Below, one piece after another: positions 1 to 6,067 of a stretch of DNA of 9,359 nt. This DNA is from JAMIFN01 sp035906235. Lineage in GTDB: Bacteria; Pseudomonadota; Gammaproteobacteria; Burkholderiales; Burkholderiaceae_C. Position 1 is the stretch's first letter. Each line of letters begins with the position of its first letter. Position numbers and translations under genes: made by a program. Under the pieces are notes generated by a model that saw only the letters and a program-made list of their open reading frames with translations, was not told the DNA's origin and did not search any database. The stretch covers positions 1 to 9,359 of the forward strand of contig JAMIFN010000081.1 in assembly GCA_035906235.1 (NCBI GenBank), written 5' to 3'.

Positions 1-16
1 AAATTCCCCGGCCTCC

Positions 17-54
17 GGGTGCGGGGTGCGGGGTGCGGGGTGAGGGGTGCGGGG
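17..54. repeat. Heptanucleotide tandem repeat (GGGTGCG)
   Basis: Five consecutive 7-bp units start at 17, 24, 31, 38 and 45, with a partial sixth unit (GGG) at 52-54. Four units read GGGTGCG; the fourth (38-44) has A for C at its sixth base. The array ends about 40 bp before the start codon of the DUF2214 gene. It is an intergenic microsatellite that could change copy number by slippage. An open frame runs through it into the downstream gene, but the gene is better started at 93. Confidence 0.9.
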
Positions 55-92
55 ATGGCACAATTTGCCTTTTGTCCGTAAAGGGGTGTTCG

Positions 93-563
93 ATGTGGTG
101 GGAAATCGCTTTGGCCTATGCGCACCTGGCCTTGATTTTGAGCTTGGCCGTTTTCCAAGGCTCGCTCGCCGCGCTGCTGCGCCCTGAATGGATGAACCCA
201 GCCGCCTTGGCGCGCCTGCAGCGCTTGGTGCGCATCAACCAAATCGCCACAACTTTGGTGCTAGCCAGTGGTTTGCTGCGCCTCTTTTTGGGGCAAAAAT
301 CTGCGGCTGGGTATATGGCCAACCCCATGATGCACGCCAAACTGACGCTGGTACTGCTGCTCATCGCCCTGGCTATACCCTGTTACCGCGCCGTCGCCCA
401 ATGGCAAAAAACCTACGCCGCCCATGCCACCCTGCCCGACGCACAGGCGCTAAAAAAAGCGCGGCGCTGGATCATGCTCAGCAGCCACCTGATGCTGCTC
501 ATCCCCATTTTTGCGCTGCTCATAGCGCGGGGTTACAGCAGTTTTGCTGCGCTCGGAGCCTAG
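93..563 (+). CDS. DUF2214-family inner-membrane protein
   Basis: A 156-residue integral membrane protein of the DUF2214 family, whose function is unknown. I see four hydrophobic helices at about residues 4-28, 48-67, 81-98 and 126-146, with a basic, polar loop between helices 3 and 4. Features typical of the family as I recall it are the AYAHL start of helix 1, a LLRPEWMN stretch after helix 1, HAKLTL at helix 3 and SSHLMLLIP at helix 4. A histidine lies in or at the edge of helices 1, 3 and 4 (H11, H81, H132); a heme or metal role would be speculation. The ATG at 93 is chosen because AAGGGG (81-86) lies 6 nt upstream. The in-frame GTG at 33 would translate the tandem repeat and put a Cys/Gly-rich leader before helix 1. 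The next gene starts 3 nt after the stop, so the two are probably one transcript. Confidence 0.85.
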   Translation: MWWEIALAYAHLALILSLAVFQGSLAALLRPEWMNPAALARLQRLVRINQIATTLVLASGLLRLFLGQKSAAGYMANPMMHAKLTLVLLLIALAIPCYRAVAQWQKTYAAHATLPDAQALKKARRWIMLSSHLMLLIPIFALLIARGYSSFAALGA

Positions 564-566
564 GTC

Positions 567-1535
567 TTGCCGCACATTCTCTTGCCCTATGCGGGCTGGT
601 TGCCGGGCGCGGCTGACGATTTGCCCCTGCCTGCCCTGCATCAATTGCTATTAAAAATGCAGCTGCTCAGGCAGGATTTACGGCCTGAAACCGCTTTTTT
701 CTATCTAAAACACGAAGAAGCCTTAGCCACAGCCTATGGCCTGGCGGCTGCCGAATCGGGGCAACTGCCCTTAGCCGCGCTCACGCGCTGGCGCATGGGG
801 CTGGCGCCGCAGGCGGGCGAGGCCTGGGCACGCATCAGCCTATGCCAATGGCAAATCGGCATGAACGATGGGCAATTGCGCAACCCCGCGCAGCTGCAGG
901 TAAACGCCGACGAGGCGCAAGCCCTGTGGCAGGCGCTAGCGCCTTTGCTGGCCGAACGCGGCCTGCAGATCGAGCCCTACCCCGTGCTGCCACCCTATGC
1001 CCGCCATGTGCGGGTGCAGGGCGCTTTTGCCGATTTAGCCTGCGCCAGCCTCGAGCGCGTGGCGGGGCAAGAATTGAGCGCATGGCTGCCCCGCGCAACG
1101 CCGCAAAGCCCGGCCGCGCAATGGCAAAGCCTGCTGGCCGAGGTGCAAATGCTGCTCTACCAACACCCCGTGAATGATGCCCGCGAAGCACGCCGCCTGC
1201 CTGCGCTCAACAGCCTTTGGCTCGATGGCGTGGGCGCATGGCCGCCTGATTTTGCTGCCCCCGAGGTGCAAGTACTGCCCGATTTGCAGCAAGCAGCCGA
1301 ACGCGCGGATGTTGCCGCTTGGCGCGCCGCCTGGCTGCGCATCGAAGCCGAGCAAGTGCCGCAGTGGAGCGCCGCCCTGGATGCGGGCGAGGCCTTAGAG
1401 CTGCATTTATGTGGCCTGCAGCAAAGCGCCGTATTCACACCCGCAGCGCGCAGCTTGGGCGCAAGTTTGATACGCAGCTGGCAGCGTTGGCGTCAGCCGC
1501 AACAGGGTGTGCATTGGCCCAGCGCATTGGCCTAG
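567..1535 (+). CDS. RpfE-like / phosphoglycerate-mutase-like protein
   Basis: A 322-residue protein resembling the conserved family annotated in Beta- and Gammaproteobacteria as phosphoglycerate mutase or RpfE-type regulatory protein, often next to recJ. The most recognisable block is at residues 189-223 (LLAEVQMLLYQHPVNDAREA followed by RRLPALNSLWLDG). It is much shorter than true cofactor-independent phosphoglycerate mutase (about 510 residues), so enzyme activity should not be assumed. The start is TTG at 567: GGAG at 555-558 lies 8 nt upstream, and the N-terminus MPHILLPYAG fits the family; the first ATG (657) would remove 30 conserved-looking residues. Residues 32-41 are encoded by a sequence that recurs inverted at 1737-1766, so this segment may be a repeat absorbed into the gene. 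The C-terminal eight residues and the stop lie in a 13-bp tandem repeat. recJ is not seen downstream; the hsd locus lies there instead. Confidence 0.75.
   Translation: MPHILLPYAGWLPGAADDLPLPALHQLLLKMQLLRQDLRPETAFFYLKHEEALATAYGLAAAESGQLPLAALTRWRMGLAPQAGEAWARISLCQWQIGMNDGQLRNPAQLQVNADEAQALWQALAPLLAERGLQIEPYPVLPPYARHVRVQGAFADLACASLERVAGQELSAWLPRATPQSPAAQWQSLLAEVQMLLYQHPVNDAREARRLPALNSLWLDGVGAWPPDFAAPEVQVLPDLQQAAERADVAAWRAAWLRIEAEQVPQWSAALDAGEALELHLCGLQQSAVFTPAARSLGASLIRSWQRWRQPQQGVHWPSALA
661..690 (+). repeat. 30-bp repeat inside a gene (inverted near-copy at 1737-1766)
   Basis: This stretch begins AGCTGCTCAGGCAGG and ends TTTACGGCCTGAAA. The reverse complement of 1737-1766 matches it at 29 of 30 positions; the difference is A at 676 against T. 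Here it encodes about residues 32-41 of the RpfE-like protein. Just before it, CAATTGCTATTAAAA (640-655) resembles an intergenic repeat I remember from Comamonadaceae, so a mobile or dispersed repeat may have been absorbed in frame. Confidence 0.8.
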
Positions 1536-1560
1536 TGCATTGGCCTAGTGCATTGGCCTA
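1509..1560 (+). repeat. 13-bp tandem repeat spanning a stop codon
   Basis: Four head-to-tail units start at 1509, 1522, 1535 and 1548. The last two are identical (GTGCATTGGCCTA); the first two differ at one position each. The TAG stop of the RpfE-like gene is at 1533-1535, across the second/third unit border. Because 13 is not a multiple of 3, gain of a unit upstream of the stop shifts reading to a frame that ends in the same HWPSALA peptide at TAA 1559-1561. Confidence 0.92.
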
Positions 1561-1580
1561 AGCGTCAGCCCCCACCCTAG

Positions 1581-1601
1581 CCCTCCCCCAGAGGGGGAGG
1601 G
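1581..1601. repeat. Perfect 9-bp inverted repeat (CCCTCCCCC/GGGGGAGGG)
   Basis: CCCTCCCCC (1581-1589), a 3-nt AGA loop and GGGGGAGGG (1593-1601) form a perfect stem. The surrounding CCCCCACCCTAG (about 1569-1580) together with this stem resembles a widespread proteobacterial intergenic repeat. Neither strand shows a T-run after the stem, so a Rho-independent terminator is unlikely, although the stem could protect the 3' end of a message. Confidence 0.75.
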
Positions 1602-1610
1602 GATAAAACC

Positions 1611-1714
1611 CCGTCACCCCAGCGCAGGCTGGGATCCATTCGGCTGAGGCCTAGACTTTGCAGCTTGACCCAAGGCTTTCGGCTGGTGGATTCCAGCTCA
1701 GGGCTGAAATGATG
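1611..1714. repeat. Inverted pair of REP-like units
   Basis: The left unit (about 1611-1637) contains CCCAGC-GCAG-GCTGGG (1618-1633) followed by ATCCA. The right unit (about 1687-1714) starts TGGATTCCAGC and, read on the - strand, follows the same order: CATCATTTCAGC, then GCTGGAATCCA. Each unit can fold alone and the two can pair with each other. The form resembles the GTCATTCC...GGAATCCA palindromes common in proteobacterial intergenic DNA. About 50 bp separate the units, with no gene inside. Confidence 0.6.
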
Positions 1715-1736
1715 GTTTTTACAAGGCAAATCTGCA

Positions 1737-1766
1737 TTTCAGGCCGTAAAACCTGCCTGAGCAGCT
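1737..1766 (-). repeat. Inverted near-copy of the 30-bp intragenic repeat
   Basis: Read on the - strand, this matches 661-690 at 29 of 30 positions. It contains a 6-bp inverted repeat, TCAGGC (1739-1744) and GCCTGA (1755-1760). It lies 26 bp beyond the hsdR stop codon. The pair is in inverted orientation about 1.05 kb apart, which could support inversion of the interval or gene conversion. Confidence 0.8.
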
Positions 1767-1792
1767 CACTTTTTTGATGTGGAAAGTCCACC

Positions 1793-4162
1793 CTAAGCCG
1801 CATACAGCCAAGGCTGAAAGCCGACAAACATCTGCCGTATATGCTCTGCCCCACCCAGCTCGGCCATGGCGTCTTGCACCCCGCCATAGCGCAGCTGCAG
1901 CAGGGGCGCGAGCTTGTCTAGCCCCAGCTCGCCCTCGCCCTGCTGCACATACTGCGCCAGCACAAAATCGATAAAGGCCTGCTGCTTATCGCCCCAGTGC
2001 TGCTGCAAGCTGGCCGTTTGCGCTTGGGCGGCGCGGGCTTGGCGGCTTTGCGGGTCGCAGGCAAAGGCCACATAGGCCAGCACATCAAACAAATCGCTGC
2101 CCTCGGCCTGGATCAGGCTGCGCATATCCGCCAGCGCCTGCCCGCCAAAGCCTTTTTCCTCCAGCCCCGCCAGCAGCTTTTGCCGCGTCTCGGGCTGGCT
2201 CCACAGACTGCGCAGCTCGTCCTCATCTTTAAAAAATTCTGGCAGCGCCCCAAACAGGTTTTCTAAAAACTGTGCGGCTGACATGGGGCGGCCGTCGGCG
2301 CTCCAAAAGCTGGTCGCCATCATGCTCTGCACCTGGCGCATACGGCCATCAGACAGCACGATTTGCAGCCTCTCGGGGCGCGGCTGCCCGCCCGTGCCGC
2401 TGCCATCACCCTCGCCACCGCTATTGCCCTCATCGCCGCCATCGCCACCGTCCACGCCTTCGCCCTCATCACCTCCAGGGCGCGGGCGCGGCTTGGGCTG
2501 CAGCACTTCCTCAGGCTCGCCGTCCCATTCGGGGTCGTTAAACAGGCGGTGCGCCTGCACAAAGTCGTACACCGTGAAATAGTCCTTGCCCTCATACAAA
2601 CGCGTGCCGCGCCCAATGATTTGCTTGAACTCAATCATCGAATTGACTGGCCGCAGCAGCGCAATTTGGCGCACATTGCGGGCATCCACCCCCGTGCTCA
2701 GCTTTTGCGAGGTGGTCAAAATCGTGGGGATGGTTTTGTCATTGTCTTGAAACGCCAGCAGCGCCTGCTCGCCCAGTGCGCCATCGTCGGCGGTGACGCG
2801 CGCACAGTACTGCGGGTCGGGGTTGGTCTTGATCTGGTTGATCACATCGCGCACCAGCAGGGCGTGCTCTTGCGTGGCGCAAAACACCAAGGTTTTTTGC
2901 CTGGGGTCTATCCACTCCATCAGCTTGCGCACGCGGTAAGCCTCGCGCTGCTTGATCGCTATGCTGCGGTTAAATTCGCCCTCGGTATAGCGTTTGCCCG
3001 GTATCACCTCGCCCGCTTGCACCACATCGCCGGGCACATGCACATATTCATCTATCGTGCTGGCAATCTGCACCACCTTAAACGGCGTCAAAAAGCCATC
3101 GTTAATGCCCTCTTTGAGCGAATACACATACACCGGCTCGCCAAAATAGGCATAGGTATCGGCATTGCCCTGGCGCTTGGGCGTAGCCGTCAGCCCCAGC
3201 TGCACCGCAGGGGCAAAGTATTCCAAAATCGCGCGCCAACTGCTCTCGTCATTGGCGCCACCACGGTGGCATTCGTCAATGATGATGAGGTCAAAAAAAT
3301 CAGGCGGATAGTCACCAAAATAGGGCGCACCATCAGGCCCGCTCATAAAGGTCTGAAAAATCGTGAAAAACACGCTGCCGTTTTTCGGCACTGCCCCTGT
3401 TTTGCGTATGCTGTCTGGCGCAATGCGCACCAGCGCATCTTCGGCAAACGCCGAAAAATCGTTAAACGCCTGATTCGCCAAAATATTGCGATCGGCCAAA
3501 AACAAAATGCGCGGGCGGCGCAGAGGCAAGCTGCTATCGGCCTGCGCGCGCACGCTCCAGCGGCTGTGAAACAGCTTCCACGCAATCTGAAACGCCATAA
3601 AAGTCTTGCCCGTGCCCGTGGCCAGGGTCAGCAAAATGCGATCGCGCCCATCAGCTATCGCCTCTAGCGTGCGCCGCACCGCCACATCTTGGTAATAACG
3701 CAGCTGCCGCGTGCCGCCCTTGTCTTCAAACGGCACGGCGGCAAAACGGTCGCGCCAGACATTGGCCCGGCCGTACAACTGCGCCCACAAATCATCGGGG
3801 CTGGGGAAGGCCGCCACATCGCCCTCAGCGCCCGTGTGCATATCCATGCCATAAATGCGCTGCCCATTGCTGGCATACGCAAAACGCAGCCCCAGGCGCG
3901 TGGCGTAATCTTTGGCTTGCGCCACGCCCTCGGTATAAGGCTTGTCCCAGGCCTTGGCCTCCACCACCGCCAGCGGCGTGTTGCGGTATTCCAGCACATA
4001 GTCGGCCGACAGCGCCGCACCGCGCCGCCCACTGCCGTTTAAGCGCCCCTGGGTAATGGCGTATTCCACGCGGATGCGGCTGCCCTCCACCTGCCCCCAA
4101 CCAGCAGCGCGAAGGGCAGGGTCTATGTGATCAGCACGGGTTTGGGCTTCGTTCATGGGCAT
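1793..4162 (-). CDS. hsdR: Type I restriction enzyme R subunit (EcoEI-like)
   Basis: The 789-residue motor/nuclease subunit of a type I restriction enzyme, which joins HsdM and HsdS to translocate and cut unmodified DNA. The N-terminal PD-(D/E)xK nuclease site is visible as D54 and E68-A-K70. The SF2 helicase motifs follow in order: Walker A ATGTGKT (181-187), DECH (296-299), TATPKR (325-330), LVFCAT (425-430), STGVD (489-493) and QIIGRGTRL (514-522). A Gly/Asp-rich linker (about 563-593) leads to a C-terminal region (about 598-789) like the EcoEI R-subunit C-terminal domain. The length fits the EcoEI (type I-B) branch rather than the longer EcoKI or EcoR124I forms. All key motifs are intact, so it should be active. 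ATG 4162 follows the fic stop by 1 nt and has no clear ribosome site of its own, so translation is probably coupled to fic; ATG 4156 is an alternative start. Confidence 0.95.
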   Translation of the reverse strand: MPMNEAQTRADHIDPALRAAGWGQVEGSRIRVEYAITQGRLNGSGRRGAALSADYVLEYRNTPLAVVEAKAWDKPYTEGVAQAKDYATRLGLRFAYASNGQRIYGMDMHTGAEGDVAAFPSPDDLWAQLYGRANVWRDRFAAVPFEDKGGTRQLRYYQDVAVRRTLEAIADGRDRILLTLATGTGKTFMAFQIAWKLFHSRWSVRAQADSSLPLRRPRILFLADRNILANQAFNDFSAFAEDALVRIAPDSIRKTGAVPKNGSVFFTIFQTFMSGPDGAPYFGDYPPDFFDLIIIDECHRGGANDESSWRAILEYFAPAVQLGLTATPKRQGNADTYAYFGEPVYVYSLKEGINDGFLTPFKVVQIASTIDEYVHVPGDVVQAGEVIPGKRYTEGEFNRSIAIKQREAYRVRKLMEWIDPRQKTLVFCATQEHALLVRDVINQIKTNPDPQYCARVTADDGALGEQALLAFQDNDKTIPTILTTSQKLSTGVDARNVRQIALLRPVNSMIEFKQIIGRGTRLYEGKDYFTVYDFVQAHRLFNDPEWDGEPEEVLQPKPRPRPGGDEGEGVDGGDGGDEGNSGGEGDGSGTGGQPRPERLQIVLSDGRMRQVQSMMATSFWSADGRPMSAAQFLENLFGALPEFFKDEDELRSLWSQPETRQKLLAGLEEKGFGGQALADMRSLIQAEGSDLFDVLAYVAFACDPQSRQARAAQAQTASLQQHWGDKQQAFIDFVLAQYVQQGEGELGLDKLAPLLQLRYGGVQDAMAELGGAEHIRQMFVGFQPWLYAA

Positions 4163-4163
4163 G

Positions 4164-5270
4164 TCAAAAATACGGAGTTATGGTGTTGTCATCACGGGTC
4201 AAAAGCTGCATCAGCTTGGGGTGGATAAACAGCTTCTCGCGCCCAACAGACAGCTCTTGCAACACCCCAATCTCCACCAACTGCCGCAGATGCCTAGCCG
4301 CCGCTTGGCGCCCTGCCAGCCCTTGGCTGACGAGATTGTGAATGCGGCAATAGGGCAGCTCAAAAATCAGCTCCACCAACTCACGGCTATAGCTTTTGGG
4401 CGCAGCGTGACGGATGTGCGCAATCGTCAGCGTGGATAACTCGCGCATCGCCGCAATCTTGGCTATCGTCCATTGCGCGGTTTCCTCAATGCCGCGCAGC
4501 ATATACAACAGCCACGGCTGCCACGCCCCCTCGCGGGTCACATCCAGCAGCAGGCGGTAATAGTCGGCCTTGTTGGCAATGATGTAACGGCTCAAATACA
4601 AAATCGGCAGGCCCAGCAAGTCCTCTTGAATCAAAAACAAACTATTGAGCACCCGCCCTGTGCGCCCATTGCCATCGGCAAACGGGTGAATCGCCTCAAA
4701 CTGGTAATGCCCTACCGCCATGCGGATCAGCGGGTCTATGTCTCGCGCCTCGTGCAAATACCGCTCCCAATTGGCCAGTTTGCTGCGCAGCACATCCTCG
4801 CCCACAGGCGGGGTGTAGATGACCAGCCCCGTTTGCTCGTTCGCCAGCGCCGTGCCGCCTGTGCGACGCACGCGCATATCCATGCCTTTGATGCGTGAGC
4901 AAACCTGCTCTGCCGTGCGGGTGGTCAGAGGCAGCTCTTTGAGGCTGGCAAACCCCTCCATCAGCGCCGCGCTATAACGCAGCGCCTCGCGGGTGGCGGC
5001 GTCAGCAGAATCGCCCCCGTATTGGTATTGGAATAATCGGTCAGTCGTGGTGACGATGTTTTCAATCTCTGAACTGGCCTGGGCTTCCAGCAAAGGCAGC
5101 GTATTGATCAACACAGCGGGGTTAGGAATCAGCGCCGCCGCTTGTTTTAGCTCTGCCAGCGCCGCGCGCGCGGCAATGCACTGCTTGAGCACAGGGCGCG
5201 TTTCTACCTCGGCTGTGGGTGGCAGCGGGGGCAAATCGTTAAAGGCGAGTTCAGGATGCCAAGCGGACAT
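4164..5270 (-). CDS. Fic-family protein AMP-transferase with winged helix
   Basis: A 368-residue Fic enzyme, predicted to transfer AMP from ATP to a hydroxyl side chain of a target protein. The catalytic loop HPFADGNGRTGR (195-206) is complete, including the active histidine H195. A target-docking flap like TGLVIYTPP (147-155) precedes it. An N-terminal inhibitory-helix motif, SSEIEN (66-71), matches (S/T)xxxE(G/N); E70 would block productive ATP binding, making this a class II Fic as in Shewanella SoFic, which is of similar length (about 370). The last 90 residues or so look like a winged-helix DNA-binding domain (LPYCRIHNLVSQGLAGRQAA, 305-324). The start is ATG 5270; a ribosome site is not obvious. 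It is encoded directly before hsdR with a 1-nt gap, so the two are probably one operon. The target is unknown. Autoregulation through the winged helix at the repeated sites upstream is an inference. Confidence 0.9.
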   Translation of the reverse strand: MSAWHPELAFNDLPPLPPTAEVETRPVLKQCIAARAALAELKQAAALIPNPAVLINTLPLLEAQASSEIENIVTTTDRLFQYQYGGDSADAATREALRYSAALMEGFASLKELPLTTRTAEQVCSRIKGMDMRVRRTGGTALANEQTGLVIYTPPVGEDVLRSKLANWERYLHEARDIDPLIRMAVGHYQFEAIHPFADGNGRTGRVLNSLFLIQEDLLGLPILYLSRYIIANKADYYRLLLDVTREGAWQPWLLYMLRGIEETAQWTIAKIAAMRELSTLTIAHIRHAAPKSYSRELVELIFELPYCRIHNLVSQGLAGRQAAARHLRQLVEIGVLQELSVGREKLFIHPKLMQLLTRDDNTITPYF

Positions 5271-5289
5271 GGTTTATTTTTTCAGTTTT

Positions 5290-5366
5290 TGCGACACATC
5301 CGCATGATAGGTCGTCAGTTGCGACATATCCAGTAAACCTGTCGCATTTTTTGGTTTTTTGCGACA
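5290..5366 (-). promoter_or_regulatory. Cluster of four TTGCGACA-type operator-like sites
   Basis: TGCGACA occurs at 5290-5296, 5320-5326 and 5360-5366, and its inverse TGTCGCA at 5340-5346. The two copies nearest fic share the longer form TTGCGACAYATCC. Start-to-start spacing is 30, 20 and 20 bp, close to whole helical turns, so all sites could face one side of the DNA. The inverted copy and the 5360 copy form a 7-bp inverted repeat around an A/T-rich middle. One site lies inside the predicted spacer and one over the predicted start of fic transcription, as expected for repression. The binding protein is unknown; candidates are the Fic winged helix and the XRE-ImmA protein. Confidence 0.6.
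5297..5332 (-). promoter_or_regulatory. Predicted promoter of fic-hsdR
   Basis: On the - strand, TGGATA (5332-5327, 4 of 6 with TTGACA) and TATCAT (5309-5304, 5 of 6 with TATAAT) are separated by exactly 17 bp. The predicted start is near 5297, giving a leader of about 27 nt before the fic ATG. The leader is A-rich and has no Shine-Dalgarno sequence. hsdR has no separate promoter that I can see, so it probably depends on this one. Confidence 0.45.
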
Positions 5367-5383
5367 TGTTTGGTTTTGCCTTA

Positions 5384-5422
5384 GCTACAGGCGCTGCGCT
5401 CAAACAACCACGGCAAGTCAGA
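5384..5422 (-). repeat. 39-bp direct repeat, partial copy of the dispersed element
   Basis: Identical over 39 bp to 7446-7484 and in the same orientation. It begins GCTACAGGCGCTGCGCTC and ends CGGCAAGTCAGA. The full element at 7321-7486 contains this as one end; here the copy breaks off within the loop of the element's inner hairpin. The two copies bracket the XRE-ImmA and DUF4411 genes. Confidence 0.9.
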
Positions 5423-5444
5423 ATGCTGTATGAATTTGCAGGGT

Positions 5445-5567
5445 GAATCAAAACCCCATCAAGAAAATAAGAAGCGGTAAATCTCCTATAACTCATTGTT
5501 TTATATAGAAAATCTGATCTTGATGAGCTACTAGCTCTCCGCAGAATCAAAACCCAATCAAGAAAAT
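5445..5567 (-). repeat. Pair of 24-bp direct repeats
   Basis: GAATCAAAACCC-containing repeats lie at 5445-5468 and 5544-5567. They match at 23 of 24 positions (C against A at the thirteenth base) and their starts are 99 bp apart. The interval between them (5469-5543) is A/T-rich with no credible gene. They lie just after the DUF4411 stop (5588) and may be a duplication scar or paired protein-binding sites. Confidence 0.85.
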
Positions 5568-5587
5568 CACGCCCAGTGCATGGCGCA

Positions 5588-6067
5588 TTAGCCAAATACT
5601 TCTTGTGATCGCTTGAGGTAAGCCAAAAACCCGAGCCAAGGTACGCCCACGCTCTCCATATTGCACACCGCAGGGATTTTCCAATTGGGTTTGAGCTTGT
5701 TTAGGGAAGGTTGAAATGCTTCATCTGTAACCAGCTCACAATGATTGATTTTTGCCGTAGCGATGATGATTAAATCGTTTTCATCAACCCCTGCCCCATA
5801 CTTCTCTCCCACAATGCCCAGCAAGTCCTTCATGAGCAAAGCCTCTTTCATGATGGCCTCTGTGACAGGAAGTTTTTGAATGCCTTGGTGCTTTAGCCAG
5901 TTACAGCACGCAGGGTATTTATGGGAGACCTCCACTAGCGCAACTTCTGACATTCGCAGCTGCCCCTGCTTAAGCTGATCCGCCACCCACATCCAAAGCC
6001 TTGGAAATTGCTCTATGGGATAGTTGTCCCATGCGTACAACATGGAAGAGGCATCAAACGCCTGCAT
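5588..6067 (-). CDS. DUF4411-family PIN-like protein (putative toxin)
   Basis: A 159-residue protein of the DUF4411 type, a PIN-domain-like family predicted to act as an RNase toxin. The acidic residues expected of a PIN active site are present: D5 in FDASSMLYAW, E41 or E46 in SEVALVEV, D98 in ENDLIIIATA and D115 in LVTDE. No signal peptide or membrane segment is seen. The ATG at 6067 is preferred because it puts the first catalytic aspartate at the usual place near the N-terminus; the TTG at 6097 would add ten residues. The gene overlaps the end of the XRE-ImmA gene by 14 nt (6054-6067), so the pair is co-transcribed and probably translationally coupled, with the putative antitoxin made first. 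This pairing recurs in bacteria and was proposed as a toxin-antitoxin type by Makarova and colleagues. Toxic activity here is inferred, not shown. Confidence 0.8.
   Translation of the reverse strand: MQAFDASSMLYAWDNYPIEQFPRLWMWVADQLKQGQLRMSEVALVEVSHKYPACCNWLKHQGIQKLPVTEAIMKEALLMKDLLGIVGEKYGAGVDENDLIIIATAKINHCELVTDEAFQPSLNKLKPNWKIPAVCNMESVGVPWLGFLAYLKRSQEVFG

Larger units (their letters stand above)
1536..1792. other. Convergent intergenic gap filled with repeats
   Basis: This gap lies between the RpfE-like gene (+) and hsdR (-) and has no credible gene. From left to right it holds the last 13-bp units, a G/C-rich hairpin, an inverted REP-like pair and the inverted copy of the 30-bp intragenic repeat. 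No hairpin directly followed by a T-run is present on either strand, so neither gene has a classical intrinsic terminator here. The accumulation of repeats fits a border between the core-like + strand genes and the restriction locus. Confidence 0.7.

Noticed and set aside
33..92. N-terminal extension of the DUF2214 protein from GTG 33
   Set aside because: It would translate the heptamer repeat, whereas ATG 93 has a well-placed AAGGGG and begins directly at the first helix.
1509..1560. CRISPR-like array
   Set aside because: The 13-bp units are directly adjacent with no spacers.
1581..1601. Intrinsic terminator between the convergent genes
   Set aside because: The stem is perfect but no T-run follows on either strand, so it is listed as a repeat.
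2363..3667. 434-codon open frame on the + strand, antisense to hsdR
   Set aside because: It lies wholly opposite a gene with all HsdR motifs. Its translation is rich in H, R, A and I with no recognisable domain, as expected from a codon-biased high-GC shadow.
5251..5595. 114-codon frame on the - strand in the fic upstream gap
   Set aside because: It runs through the 24-bp and 39-bp repeats and all operator-like sites and into the fic start. The CRGCLSAAPVA peptide is a translation of the dispersed repeat.
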